NCBI RefSeq assembly: GCF_016917755.1
Contig: NZ_CP070326.1
Span: forward strand, 1 to 64,000
Direction: 5' to 3'
Origin: Streptomyces noursei
GTDB lineage: Bacteria > Actinomycetota > Actinomycetes > Streptomycetales > Streptomycetaceae
Length of the DNA: 64,000 nt
How positions within the stretch are numbered: position 1 is the stretch's first letter; every line of letters begins with the position of its first letter. The translations under genes were made by a program, and so were the position numbers. Under the pieces are notes generated by a model that ran no database searches, was not told the origin of the DNA, and saw nothing but the letters and a program-made list of their open reading frames with translations. Shown piece after piece: positions 1 through 8,966 of this stretch.

Positions 1-106
1 CCTTGTCGCACCCTTAGTGAATCCCTTACGCCCCCTGGTGGGTGCGACGTGACAGTCCGGGACGGTAAACCGTTCGATGCAACTCCCAGTCAAGGAAGAT
101 GCACTG

Positions 107-301
107 ATGACCACTGAGGACGCGACCGAGGCCGGGTCCATCGAGATGCCTGAGTCGCAGCCGTCGAAGACGGTGGACGACCAACTCATCGACGAACTGG
201 TGGGCCGGGCACAGGCCAAGGGACTACAACTGACAGGCGAGGGCGGGTTGCTACAGCAGCCGACCAAGCAACTGCCGCTGCGCCGTCAGACCATGCGGTG
301 A
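107..301 (+). pseudogene. IS256-family transposase, N-terminal remnant
   Basis: The peptide starts MTTEDATEAG and runs into a segment containing LIDELVGRAQAKGLQLTGEG, which matches the N-terminus of actinobacterial IS256-type (mutator) transposases as I know them. Those proteins are about 400 residues, so only about 60 remain and the DDE catalytic domain is absent. The reading changes character after GGLLQQ and stops at 301. An upstream in-frame ATG at 77 exists, but family members start at the second methionine, used here. It cannot encode an active transposase. Confidence 0.6.
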
Positions 302-684
302 TGCAGCTCATGAGACGCGGACTGCCTCACCCGGTTCGCCCGTGACCAACGCGGGACGATTTCAAGGGCGAACAGCACTCGCAAACCGTCAGCGGAGCAT
401 TCCGTGCAGCAGGCGTTCCAGCGCCCAGGCGAAGTCTGCTCCACGGTCCACTCCTCGACCGTGGAGCTCTTCTCCCCCCGGCAGGCTGGCCTTACCATGG
501 TCGACCGTATGCCCCACACTGGGTGAGCGTTAAGCAGGTACCCGAGCATCATGTTCCACATCGCGCGATAGGCTCACGCCCCATCCGGCCGTTCCAGCCC
601 GAGGGCTTCCAGTCCTCGCATCGCCGACGCGGCGGCATACGCCGCGGCAATCGACATGATCCGCAGGCCCGCGCCGCCTTATGA

Positions 685-1131
685 GGGGCGGGCCTGCACC
701 GGGACTTCCAACCCGGCAACGTGTTGTTCGACGTGCCGCCCGCAAGGCCGGCAGATGCCCGGATCACCGGCGTCGTCAACTGGGCCGCGACCTCCTCGGA
801 CCCACCCGATCTCGACGTGGCGCACTGCTCCACCCATCTCACGCTGCCGGACGTGAAGGTCGTCAAGTCCTTCGTCACCCAGGAACAGGACACCGCCACC
901 AACCCCAAGGCCATCAGCGGCGGCAACCACACCATGTTCCTCGCCGGCAACGACTCCGACGCGAAGAAGACCACCACCGCCCTGCTGGAATCCTACGGCT
1001 GGACCGACATCCTCGACCTCGGCGACCTCGTCACCGCCCGCGGCATGGAGATGTACGCCCACATACACGCCGCCATCAGCATGACCCTCAGCATCGCCAA
1101 CCACTTCGGCATCAAGATCACCCGCCGATAA
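685..1131 (+). pseudogene. Chimera of an aminoglycoside phosphotransferase-like fragment and an F420/NADP oxidoreductase-like C-terminus
   Basis: One open frame joins two unrelated pieces. The first part (about 685-850) reads HRDFQPGN followed by GVVNWA and PPDLDVAH, which is the catalytic loop and metal-binding region of APH/choline-kinase-like phosphotransferases. From about 858 the frame reads VVKSF, then GNDSDAKK, GWTDILDLGD and TARGMEMY, typical of the C-terminal half of NADPH-dependent F420 reductase/dinucleotide-binding proteins. Neither Rossmann domain nor kinase N-lobe is present, and a stop at 682-684 closes the frame upstream. Fusion looks like a deletion junction, so function is unlikely. 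Confidence 0.6.
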
Positions 1132-2138
1132 CCCCCTCCAGCGCCAAGCCCAAGCCAGCGACGGCCTGGACCTGGCGCCAACCACTGCATCCCCACACCA
1201 CCGCGCCCAAGACAGAAGCAAAGACAACAGCTACCAAGACAGCACTCCCGCCAGAACACCGACACACACTTGGCCAAGCAAACCGACGGCCCTCGATACC
1301 GTGGCCCTGACCACGCACCAGCCCCCGACGATCACGACATCGCCCACCTCACCCAAAGTACAGCCCAGCAGACACCCCATACCCACACAGCAACCCAACC
1401 CGGAACACCACGAAAAACCGAGCCACAACGAGAGCCGAAACGGTAGAGCGACGGGCAACCGCCCCCCGGAGCCTGATCCGCCCTGCCAGGTGAGAACACA
1501 ACCCCTCAACCAGCAACCTGACCAGACGCGTTACGACCCCAAAAACCACAGAAATTCTCAAACAATTCCGGAAAACTCAACCACCCACAAGCACCACAGG
1601 CGAGCACCACAGAGACCCAAGGCCGAACATTCACACCACGTCAGATGAGCAGCTAGACAAACCAACCACAAAACTCAAGACCAACCCCCTACCAAGAAAA
1701 ACAAACACAACAACAGACCACCCCCTCACAGCACTCCTTCACCCAAACGAAAACCCACACCGGCACTGAACGCGGCCATGCAGCTCCAGCACGACCAGTC
1801 GGCCGCGGACCGGGCCGCCGCGCGATCGAACGGGCCCTGGACCAGCCCTGACCGCACGCCAGACCGGGCACTGGCCGAGCACACCAAGCCAGAGGCAATC
1901 GAGCAGGCCCCACCACCTTCGCCATCCCGACCACCACCCCCCTCCCGTCGGCAAACCATCGAATGACGACAAGAGGAGCAGGCACCCAACGAACACGGAC
2001 ATTCCGGGCCTCGCGACGACACCGATCCACTCGGACCCGATGGCGATTAATGACAGAGTTTGGTAACAGTTAGACCGTTTCGGTTGAATCAAGACACCAT
2101 GAGTGATCGCCAGCATTCTCGGATGGCACTCTGGAGAG
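1132..2138. other. Non-coding stretch, strongly A/C-biased on the + strand
   Basis: No convincing gene. Between about 1140 and 1760 the + strand is dominated by A and C with little T and rather little G, unlike the flanking DNA. Open frames here are low-complexity Pro/Thr/His/Gln strings. No repeat family, tRNA or terminator was recognised. Confidence 0.5.
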
Positions 2139-2426
2139 ATGCGCCCTTGGAACACCTCCGCCCAGAAGAACCTGCGGCGTCTGCTCAACGAGTGGGATCC
2201 GATCGGTGTCGCTGATGCTGTCCAGGACGAGTACGACTGCATGATCGGCCCGTTGTTCCGCAGGCTCCATGGTGGCGCCGACCAGGCGGAGATCGGTGAG
2301 TTCCTGCGGCATGAGCTGGAGGCCCATTTCGGGCTTCCTTCGAGCCAACCCCCCGAAGCGGTAGCCACTCGCTTGATCGCCTGGTGGACAGCCACCGACC
2401 CTGCCGACGACGCGGACAGTCGGTAG
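2139..2426 (+). CDS. Small conserved-looking hypothetical protein
   Basis: About 95 residues, acidic, without signal peptide or membrane segment. It has a coherent amphipathic pattern (LRRLLNEWDPIGVADAV, DEYDCMIGPL, EIGEFLRHELE), which looks like a compact helical protein. I recall similar proteins scattered in Streptomyces but know no function. The start is uncertain: ATG 2139 is used, with GTG 2103 in frame upstream, and neither has a well-spaced ribosome binding site. It lies alone between a non-coding stretch and an IS5/IstB chimera. Confidence 0.5.
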   Translation: MRPWNTSAQKNLRRLLNEWDPIGVADAVQDEYDCMIGPLFRRLHGGADQAEIGEFLRHELEAHFGLPSSQPPEAVATRLIAWWTATDPADDADSR

Positions 2427-2462
2427 CCGTCCCCTTCGGAACGTCTGCACCTTGACCTGTGT

Positions 2463-3257
2463 ATGTCGTTGAATGAAACGCAGAGGGCGCGGACTGAGCC
2501 CTTGCTCCCGGACCGGACACCGAAGCAGGGCGGCCGATGGCGGGACCACCACGAGACGATCGACGCCATCGCCTTCACGTTCCAGACGGCAACCCAGTGG
2601 GTCCACCTGCCAATGAAGTACGGCAACTGGCAGGGCCTCTACAACCGGCTGCGGATCTGGGCCGTTGACGGCACCTGGGAGAGGGCGTGCACCGCGCTGA
2701 TCGCCAAAGTCGATGCCCCCGAGGACCGCCGCCTGGCCTCCCGTGAACAGTTCGCCTGCTTGCCCGAGCCCTGGACCCTGGGCAACTTCGACTTCACCGC
2801 CCCGCCCGGTGTCGACGAGAAGCTCATTCGGGACCTAGCCACCTTGCGATTCCTCGACGATGCCTCCAACGTGCTGCTCGTCGGCCCGCCCGGCGGCGGC
2901 AAGACCATGCTGTCGGTCGCACTCGGCCGGGCCGCGGTCGACGCCGGCCACCGCGTCTACTTCACCACCGCCACCGAACTCGCGGCCAAGTACCACAAGG
3001 CCGCGCTCGAAGGCCGTTGGAAGACCTGCATGCGGTTCTTCTCCGGCCCCCGACTTTTGATCATCGACGAGCTCGGCTATCTGCCGCTGCCCGACGACGG
3101 GGCATCCGCCCTGTTCCAGGTGATCAGCCACCGGTATCCGAAGTCGGCCACCATCCTGACCACAAACGTCGGCATCGACGGTCCTTCCTACCGCCTGCGC
3201 GGACACCAGCACCAGGCCGACGTACTCCGCAAGGGAGTGAACGCCCGTGTCTCCTGA
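2463..3257 (+). pseudogene. In-frame chimera: IS5-type transposase N-terminus fused to IS21 helper ATPase (IstB)
   Basis: Residues 1 to about 88 (EPLLPDRTPK, GGRWRDHHE, QWVHLPMKYGNWQGLYNRL) are the N-terminal DUF4096-like region of an IS5-group transposase. From about residue 90 the protein becomes IstB: Walker A GPPGGGKT, then LLIIDELGYLPLP as Walker B and ILTTNVGI. The arginine-containing segment between ILTTN and the C-terminus is missing, since the text jumps straight to SYRLRGHQ. The ORF is therefore the product of at least two deletions. No IstA gene is present. The 3' end overlaps the next frame by 11 nt, as native istB and its downstream gene probably did. Confidence 0.75.
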
Positions 3258-3785
3258 ACCCGGACACCACACCCCCAAGGGGCCTGGCCTCGTCAACTGC
3301 CCAGTCTGCGAATGCGAGTGCATCCCGCATCCACGGCAGATCTACTGCTCTCCCCGCTGCAAAGTCCTCGGCCAGCGGCCGGCCCCGACCGAGCCCCAGC
3401 CGCACACGTGTCCCGTCTGCGAGGGCACGTTCATGGCCAATCCCCGGCTCTGCCAGGTCTACTGCTCAGCCACCTGCCGGCGGGAAGCGGAACGGCAGTG
3501 CGAACGCGACGAGCAACGGGCCCGCCGCCTCGGAGAGGCCCTGCCCCCCTGCCCGAACTCCCGCCCCCGCCCGAGGCCGCCACCCGCGGCGGCTCACGAT
3601 CGACCGCCGCCCAGCGAGATCCACTGGAGCCGACCGCGACCCGGAACTGCCCACACTGCCAGCAGCCGGTCACCATCGTCGCCTTGCTGGCCACCCCGGA
3701 GGTGACCCGACCCGCCATGCCCACCGGTCCCAAAGTCGTCCTCTCCACAGAACACCGTGAGCGGACCGGTGACGTTCCCGGCTGA
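3247..3785 (+). pseudogene. Zinc-ribbon protein of an IS21-type element, frameshifted
   Basis: GTG start overlapping the istB fragment. Two similar cysteine modules are visible (NCPVCECEC and CPVCEGTF, each followed by a YCS motif and another Cys), suggesting tandem zinc-binding knuckles. After LGEALPP the sensible reading moves to another frame, where PELPPPPEAATRG and NCPHCQQPVTIVALLATPE follow, giving a third CxxC unit. The switch lies in a C-run near 3545, so it is either a real one-base frameshift or a homopolymer sequencing error. The role is unknown; the position next to istB suggests an accessory gene of the IS. Confidence 0.6.
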
Positions 3786-3808
3786 CCGTTGCCGATCCCG
3801 CGGCCCGT

Positions 3809-3848
3809 GAGCGCTTGAGTTGGCCCGGGTGAGCGTCGTGGTTGGCCC
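3809..3848. repeat. Two tandem IS21-type terminal repeat units
   Basis: Two 18-bp units with the pattern GAGCG-N5-GTTGGCCC occur at 3809-3826 and 3831-3848, directly after the IS21-associated zinc-ribbon gene. IS21-family ends are known to carry multiple short terminal repeats that bind IstA. A third unit lies at 4566-4583. Confidence 0.55.
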
Positions 3849-3868
3849 GCAGGGAGCAACTCAAGCCG

Positions 3869-4429
3869 TCAGGATGCGCCGCCGAAGACGACGTCCTTGG
3901 TCTCAACCGACCCAGCCGTCCGCCCCGGCGCCGTCTGGTAGGTCCAGTACAGGTTCGTGTGCGCGATGACCTGGTCCGGCGGCGGCGCACCCCATGCTGT
4001 CTTGTCGCCCGTCGTGTGGGCGTCGCTGACCAGGGTCGCGTCGTACCCCCTGGCGAACGCACCATGGAGCGTCGAGCGGATGCACGCGTCGGTCTCCGCG
4101 CCGACGACGACGAGCCGCCCAACACCGAGTCCCGACAGCACGATCTCCAAAGTGGTGTCTTCGAAGGAGTCGCCGTACCTCTTCTCGACGAGCGGCTCGG
4201 CGTCCTCTGGAGTGAGCTCGGGGACGATCCGCCACCTGTCGCTCCCCCTCGTGAGCTCCTCGTCGGAGTGCTGGACCCAGACGACCGGTACCCCTTCCCG
4301 CCTAGCCCGCTCGACGAGACTGGCGACGTTCGCGACCACCACGTCGCGCTGATGGACCCCTTCGACGACGCCCTTCTGTACATCGACGACAAGGAGCGCG
4401 GTGTTCGGCCGATTCGCCAATGTGGTCAT
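3869..4429 (-). CDS. Isochorismatase-family cysteine hydrolase
   Basis: 186 residues, normal for the family. The catalytic triad is visible: Asp in LLVVDVQKG (about residue 15), a Lys in the EKRYGDSFEDT segment, and Cys in ETDACIRST (about residue 113). Such enzymes hydrolyse amides or vinyl ethers (nicotinamidase, isochorismatase and similar); the substrate cannot be told from sequence. ATG 4429 is preceded by GAAAGGAAG, so the longer upstream frame is not used. It is monocistronic and sits between IS21-type repeat units at 3809-3848 and 4566-4583, which suggests it arrived with or was captured beside that element. Confidence 0.85.
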   Translation of the reverse strand: MTTLANRPNTALLVVDVQKGVVEGVHQRDVVVANVASLVERARREGVPVVWVQHSDEELTRGSDRWRIVPELTPEDAEPLVEKRYGDSFEDTTLEIVLSGLGVGRLVVVGAETDACIRSTLHGAFARGYDATLVSDAHTTGDKTAWGAPPPDQVIAHTNLYWTYQTAPGRTAGSVETKDVVFGGAS

Positions 4430-4565
4430 GATCTTCCTTTCTTCGCGCTGGCCTCGTGACCGCGCCCGGCAGCCCCACCCACCGACAACGGACCGGACGT
4501 CGATCAGTGCCGCCGCCCAGGTCTTGCGCAAACCGCGCAAGTGAGCAAAGCGACCTCTGCCACCT

Positions 4566-4583
4566 GAGCGTCACGGTTGGCCC
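4566..4583. repeat. Third IS21-type terminal repeat unit
   Basis: GAGCG-TCACG-GTTGGCCC, the same 18-bp unit as at 3809-3848. The wider 24-bp context (4565-4588) matches 3830-3853 with two mismatches. The copies bracket the hydrolase gene as direct repeats. Confidence 0.5.
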
Positions 4584-4659
4584 GCAGGTAGGAAACGGCT
4601 TTCTCGAGTGTCCCCGTCGTACGCACAAGAGCCAAGGGAGTAGCCCCCGCCCCGGGGTG

Positions 4660-5247
4660 TCAGGGGCGGACGGCGGCCAGGAGCTGGTCGGTCGTCACCA
4701 CCCGGGCGAAGCGTCCGCCGTGCAGCGAGAGAGCACTCGCCCGGGCCAACTCGTCGGCCGTCAGATGCCAGCCGTTCGGGCCGGTCAGGTCGAAGGTGTG
4801 GGTGGCATCGAGGGCGACCAGCACGTCGTAGCCGAGGTTGCCGCCCATGCGGGCGGTGGTCTCCACGCACATGTTGGTCTGGATGCCGGCCAGTACGACC
4901 TGGGTGATGCCCGCCGCCTTGAACCAGTCGTCGAGGTCGGGGGTACCGTAGAACGCCGAATTCACGGACTTGGTGACGAGCAGCTCCGGCCCGCCGCCCT
5001 TGCCGCGCCGCTCCTCGACGTACTCCTTGAAGTCGTTTCCCTCCTGCCCGGTCCGCAGCGGCGAGCCGGGTTCGTTCGAGTCGTGCCGCACAAAGACGAC
5101 CGGCCGGTCCGTGCCCTGCCAGGCCGCGATCAGCGAGGCGATGCGCTCGTCGGCGGCCGGGTTGTTGCGCGGCCCCCAGAACTCCGACTCATCGAAGCCC
5201 TTCTGCACGTCCACCACTACCAGCGCCGCGTTCTGTGTGATCTCCAT
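4660..5247 (-). CDS. Isochorismatase-family cysteine hydrolase (second copy, diverged)
   Basis: 195 residues, cytoplasmic. The triad is Asp in ALVVVDVQKG, a Lys in LLVTKSVNSAF and the nucleophile Cys in QTNMCVETT, with the preceding cis-peptide-like GIQ. It is only distantly similar to the hydrolase at 3869-4429, so it is not a recent duplicate. ATG 5247 is chosen over GTG 5253 because the AGGG upstream is then about 8 nt away. A truncated AraC/GlxA-type regulator starts divergently at 5322; that pairing is common in Streptomyces and suggests this gene was once regulated by it. Confidence 0.85.
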   Translation of the reverse strand: MEITQNAALVVVDVQKGFDESEFWGPRNNPAADERIASLIAAWQGTDRPVVFVRHDSNEPGSPLRTGQEGNDFKEYVEERRGKGGGPELLVTKSVNSAFYGTPDLDDWFKAAGITQVVLAGIQTNMCVETTARMGGNLGYDVLVALDATHTFDLTGPNGWHLTADELARASALSLHGGRFARVVTTDQLLAAVRP

Positions 5248-5321
5248 GTCCACGACCCTGCCGTCCCGCCAGGCCCGCTCACAGAAGGCGGAAAGACAGC
5301 GATCGATGCTTTACTGCCAGG

Positions 5322-5465
5322 ATGACCCGACCGACGCCGGCCCATCGCATCGCCCTGCTCGCCTTTCCCGGCATCCGGGCCTTCGACGTTTCGGTGATCA
5401 CCGAGGTGCGGGGGCGGACCGCACCGACCGCGGAGTGCCCGAAGCTACGGCGAAGCGACAAGTAG
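5322..5465 (+). pseudogene. GlxA/AraC-type regulator, N-terminal fragment
   Basis: 47 codons starting MTRPTPAHRIALLAFPGIRA, the first strand and nucleophile-elbow region of DJ-1/PfpI-domain AraC regulators (usually about 320 residues). After VITEV the expected continuation (GADRTDRGVPE) is found in the next frame, so there is a one-base shift in a G-run near 5412, and homology ends near 5450. The rest of the gene, including the DNA-binding domain, is gone. Confidence 0.55.
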
Positions 5466-5862
5466 CTCTCTGTAATCAGAGTGACGCTCGGTCAGGGCGA
5501 GCGGGGCGGGGGCCAGGGACTTCGCCGACCTGGAGGGCGGCGAAGTCGGCGGGGGCCTGTTCGACGGCTTCGGGGTACGCCTCGCGCTTGGCGTGTTCGG
5601 CGAGCGCCCGGTAGATGCTGGCGACCGAGGAGGGGTGTCCCTTGCGCTTGCCGGCGGGGACGATCAAGTCGTGCTGGACCTTCTCGGCGGATTCGCCGCC
5701 CGCGAGGCGACGCAGCACGCTGTGGAGCATGTCGTCGGTGATGACGGGCGGTCAGCCGCCGTGCTTGCCCTTGCGGGCCACGGTGTCGAGCCCTTCGAGT
5801 GTGGACTCACGGATGTTCTCCCGCTCAGTCTCCGCCATCGCCGCGAAGCACGCGAACAGCGG

Positions 5863-6974
5863 CTAAGCGGTCTTGAGCAAGTCTTCTGTGGTTGGTGTCA
5901 GTGCTGTTGCCCGTCGGGTCATTGCCTGGTCGACGGCGGTGTGTAGTGCGGTGGTGCTGGTGTAGGCACGGACGGGCATGTCCTGGTACTTCACTGAGCG
6001 CCATATGCGCTCGATGAGGTTCAGCTCCGGCGATCGCGGTGGGAGGTAGAACAGGTGGACGCCGATGGCCTCCAGTTCTTCACGCCGTCCCTTGAAGAGT
6101 CTGGCGTGGTGGATCTGGGCGTTGTCCATGACGATCGTGCACGGTCTGACCCGCCGCCAACCAGGCGGCGGGTCAGTGAGACTGTCCGTTCCTTTGGGCA
6201 GGCGTGCGATGTGCGTGCAGACGAAGTCGAGAACCATCGAAGCGTCAATTTTGTGGTCGACGGCCCTCCACACCAGTTCGGGGCCTGGCCCGCTCTCGCT
6301 CAGTGCTCCCAGGACGTTGACCCGCCGGTTCTTGGTGTCCTCCCGCTTGACGACAGCGCGGACACCGGTGCGGGCCCAGGTGAAACCGGTGGGCAGGGTC
6401 GGAGAGAACCCGGACTCGTCCAGGTAGTACAGATCCTCGGTACCGGCTTCGGCCCTCAGCCGTACAGCCGTAGGCCCTCCAGCCGCTCCCACGCGGCGGC
6501 CTGGAGGGCCGGGCCGGCCTTGTGCCGCAGACTGTCGCGGGTACGTTTCCAGCGGAAACCGTCCCGGTGCAGCAGCACCGACAGCCAGGAAGAATCGACA
6601 TTTACCCCACGCTCTCGGCGCAGCCACTCCGCCAAAGCGGGCAGCGTCCACGTGGTCCCCTCAGCCGCCGCGGTATCCAGCATCGCCTCCAGCGCGTCCA
6701 GGTCCTCGCGCGTCCACCGTGGCGGCCGACCCGACCGGGGCGCGTCGGCCAGGGCCTCGAAACTTCCGTCAAGGAACCGGCGCAGAGCTTTGCGCACGGT
6801 GACCACATGCCGGTCGACAATGGACGCGATCTCGGGAGCGTTGCGGCCCTGGGCCGACAGCCGCACGCATTCCAACCGCACCCGCTCATTCACCGGCAAG
6901 TCCCGAGCCCTCAACCGCCGCCCCAACTCCGCCTCATCCTCCGACGAGAGCTCCACCCACAACGGTCCTGCCAT
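5863..6974 (-). pseudogene. IS630-family transposase with an 8-bp tandem duplication
   Basis: ATG 6974 follows an AGGAGGGGGG site. The N-terminal half has two helix-turn-helix regions (APEIASIVDRHVVTVRKAL and a winged DUF-like segment). The catalytic half carries DDE motifs LYYLDESGF, IVMDNAQIH and SPELNLIERIW. The two halves are in different frames because TACGGCTG is duplicated at 6457-6472; deleting one copy joins GLRL to RAEAGTEDLYYLDE in frame. The stop codon TAG overlaps the IS end and the TA target. As it stands only a truncated N-terminal protein (stop after RLYG) would be made. Confidence 0.85.
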
Positions 6975-7035
6975 TCCAAACCCCCCTCCTGGTATGGCAC
7001 ATACCCAAACAGCACCACACTTCACCAAGACCGCT
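5866..7035 (-). mobile_element. IS630-family insertion sequence
   Basis: 1,170 bp bounded by inverted repeats AGCGGTCTTG: the left end continues AGCAAG and the right end, reverse-complemented, GTGAAG. TA dinucleotides flank both sides (5864-5865 and 7036-7037), the target duplication expected for IS630. It is inserted in a serine recombinase gene. Both ends look complete, so the element may be mobilised in trans although its own transposase is frameshifted. Confidence 0.88.
6457..6472. repeat. 8-bp tandem duplication inactivating the IS630 transposase
   Basis: CAGCCGTA occurs twice in a row on the + strand (6457-6464, 6465-6472). Removing one copy restores the transposase frame exactly. Confidence 0.8.
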
Positions 7036-7472
7036 TAGCCCGGGCCGGTCGGGTCGTAGATGCCGGACAAGGGGCCGGCGAGCATCTCCAGGACCAGGCC
7101 GTGGGCGGTGAGGTGGTCGGCGAGCGCGGTGAGTTCGGCGGCGTCGCGGCCGAGCCGCTCCCTCTCGTACACCGCGAAAATGACCCAGCAGTGCAGGGCG
7201 CGCGCCTTGACCTCCCGCGCCATCCTCAGCACCTCCTCGAACCGGGGGCGGACCCATACCCGGGTGCTGATCTTCTCGCTGAAGATCTCGTCCCTCAGGA
7301 TGCCGTGCTTGCTGAGCGCGTCGAGCTGGCACTCGAGTTCCTGGCCGAGGGTCGAGCAGCGGGCGTAGCCGATGCGGATGTCCGCGCTCGACAGGTCCGG
7401 GGCGATCGGCGCCGGCGGTAGGATGCCCGGCCGCCACGGCCGGCCCGGGCCGCGGCCGGCCGGGGTGGGCAC

Positions 7473-7986
7473 CCGCAGCGCCTTCTTCAGCCGGGGACCA
7501 CGGTTCGACGTCCTCCGCGTCTGACCGGTCAGTTGGGGAAGGCTGCTGAGGGCCCGTCATGAGCCCGGGTTCTCGCACAATGCAAGTCTCAGAAGGGGGT
7601 CCGTCCCGCTTTTGAATGAGAACGGGTTCCGAGAACGAATCCGGGATCGGCGGGGGGCCGGCGGCCCATGATTGATCTTGCTCGCGCAAAGGACCGTTTG
7701 CCGGAGGCGTGAAGGGAGGCGCCGTTCCATGTCGGGACGCCAGTCCCAGCCGGACACTCTTTGGGGCCTGTCCGGCGGATCACGGGCGACGGCTCGGTGG
7801 CGATGCCATCGACCGCGCCTGCCGCCGCATCTCCGCCTCGCGCCCCGCCTTGGCCCGCAGCCTCGCGACCGCCGTGGCCGCCATGGCCGCCGTGGCCGCT
7901 GCGACATCGTCGCCCCTACTCATGGATCCGTGTCCTGTCGGCGGAGCCGGCCACCGCCGACGCCCCGATCTTCCCGGACCTCGTGC
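7473..7986. other. Intergenic stretch without recognised gene
   Basis: Open frames here have Streptomyces-like composition but no recognisable domain, and most are antisense to each other. It separates the broken recombinase from the aldo/keto reductase. Nothing else was identified. Confidence 0.4.
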
Positions 7987-8955
7987 TCAGAACCCGGTGG
8001 GCAGCCGGGGCGTGTACGGGCGCTCCAGCGCCGCGAGTTCCTCGCCGGTCAGCCGCACGTCCAGTGCGGCCGCCGCGTCGTCCAGGTGGCCCGGGCGGGT
8101 CGCGCCGACGACCGGGGCGGTGACCACCGGGTTGCCCAGCACCCAGCCGAGCGCGACCTGCGCCATCGGCAGGCCCCGGGCCTCCGCGACGGACTGCACG
8201 GCGTCCACGATCGGCCGGTCGACGTCCGCGAAGAACCGTCCGGCGACCGGATCCCCGGCCGAGCGGTCCGTCGCCTGCCCGTACGGGCGGGCCAGCCGCC
8301 CGGAGGCGAGCGGGCACCACACCAGGCTGCCCACCCCCTGGTCGGCGAGCAGCGGGAACATCTCCCGCTCCTCCTCGCGCTGCACCAGGCTGTACTGGTG
8401 CTGCATCGACACGAAGGCCGGGCCGCCGTCCCGCGCCGCGGCGTGCTGGAGCTTGGCGAACTGCCAGGCCCACATCGAGGAGGCGCCGACGTAGCGGACC
8501 TTCCCGGCCGCCACCACCTCCCGCAGGGCCGCCGCGGTCTCCTCGACGGGGGTCGCCGGGTCGAAGCGGTGCAGCTGGTAGAGGTCCAGGTAGTCGGTGC
8601 CGAGGCGGGTCAGCGAGCCGTCCACCTGCGCCAGGATCGCCTCGCGGGACAGCCCCGAGCCGCCCGGGCCGTCGTGCATCGGCAGGCCCACCTTCGTCGC
8701 GAGGACGACGTCGTCGCGCCGGGTGTACCGTCGCACCGCGCGGCCGACCAGCTCCTCCGAGGCACCCCCGCCGTACACGTTGGCGGTGTCCCAGAAGGTG
8801 ATACCGAGCTCGACCGCCCGCCGGAAGACCGGCGCCGCGGCCGCCTCGTCCAGCGCCCACGGGTTGTGCCCGCGGCCACTGCCGCCGAAGCCCATGCAGC
8901 CGAGCGCGATCCGGCTGACCGTCAGGCCGGTGCCGCCGAGCTTGACGTATTCCAT
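7987..8955 (-). CDS. Aldo/keto reductase
   Basis: 322 residues, the usual length of a NADPH-dependent aldo/keto reductase barrel. Catalytic Asp and Tyr are seen in FWDTANVYGGG (about residues 50-58), Lys in VVLATKVGLP, and the His region in LYQLHRFD. The C-terminal cofactor-binding segment reads APVVGATRPGHL. ATG 8955 follows GGGGGAG. The start is 11 nt after the stop of the FMN reductase gene, so the two form an operon. It probably reduces small aldehydes or ketones; the substrate is unknown. It is distinct from the second aldo/keto reductase at 21914-22951. Confidence 0.9.
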   Translation of the reverse strand: MEYVKLGGTGLTVSRIALGCMGFGGSGRGHNPWALDEAAAAPVFRRAVELGITFWDTANVYGGGASEELVGRAVRRYTRRDDVVLATKVGLPMHDGPGGSGLSREAILAQVDGSLTRLGTDYLDLYQLHRFDPATPVEETAAALREVVAAGKVRYVGASSMWAWQFAKLQHAAARDGGPAFVSMQHQYSLVQREEEREMFPLLADQGVGSLVWCPLASGRLARPYGQATDRSAGDPVAGRFFADVDRPIVDAVQSVAEARGLPMAQVALGWVLGNPVVTAPVVGATRPGHLDDAAAALDVRLTGEELAALERPYTPRLPTGF

Positions 8956-8966
8956 CGCTCCCCCAC

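Larger units (their letters stand above)
5476..7472 (-). pseudogene. Serine recombinase (resolvase/invertase type) split by an IS630 insertion
   Basis: The N-terminal part (7472 down to 7038) reads IRIGYARCSTLGQELECQLD, with the catalytic Ser in ARCST, and ends GIYDPTGPG. The C-terminal part (5863 down to 5476) resumes with PLFACFAAMAETERENIRES and ends in a helix-turn-helix region (SVASIYRALAEH). The 1,170-bp IS lies exactly between. Removing it and one TA leaves the frame intact but puts TAG at the junction, and a second in-frame TGA lies after RKGKHGG, where relatives have Arg. The gene would therefore still be dead after precise excision. GTG 7472 is a tentative start. Confidence 0.75.
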
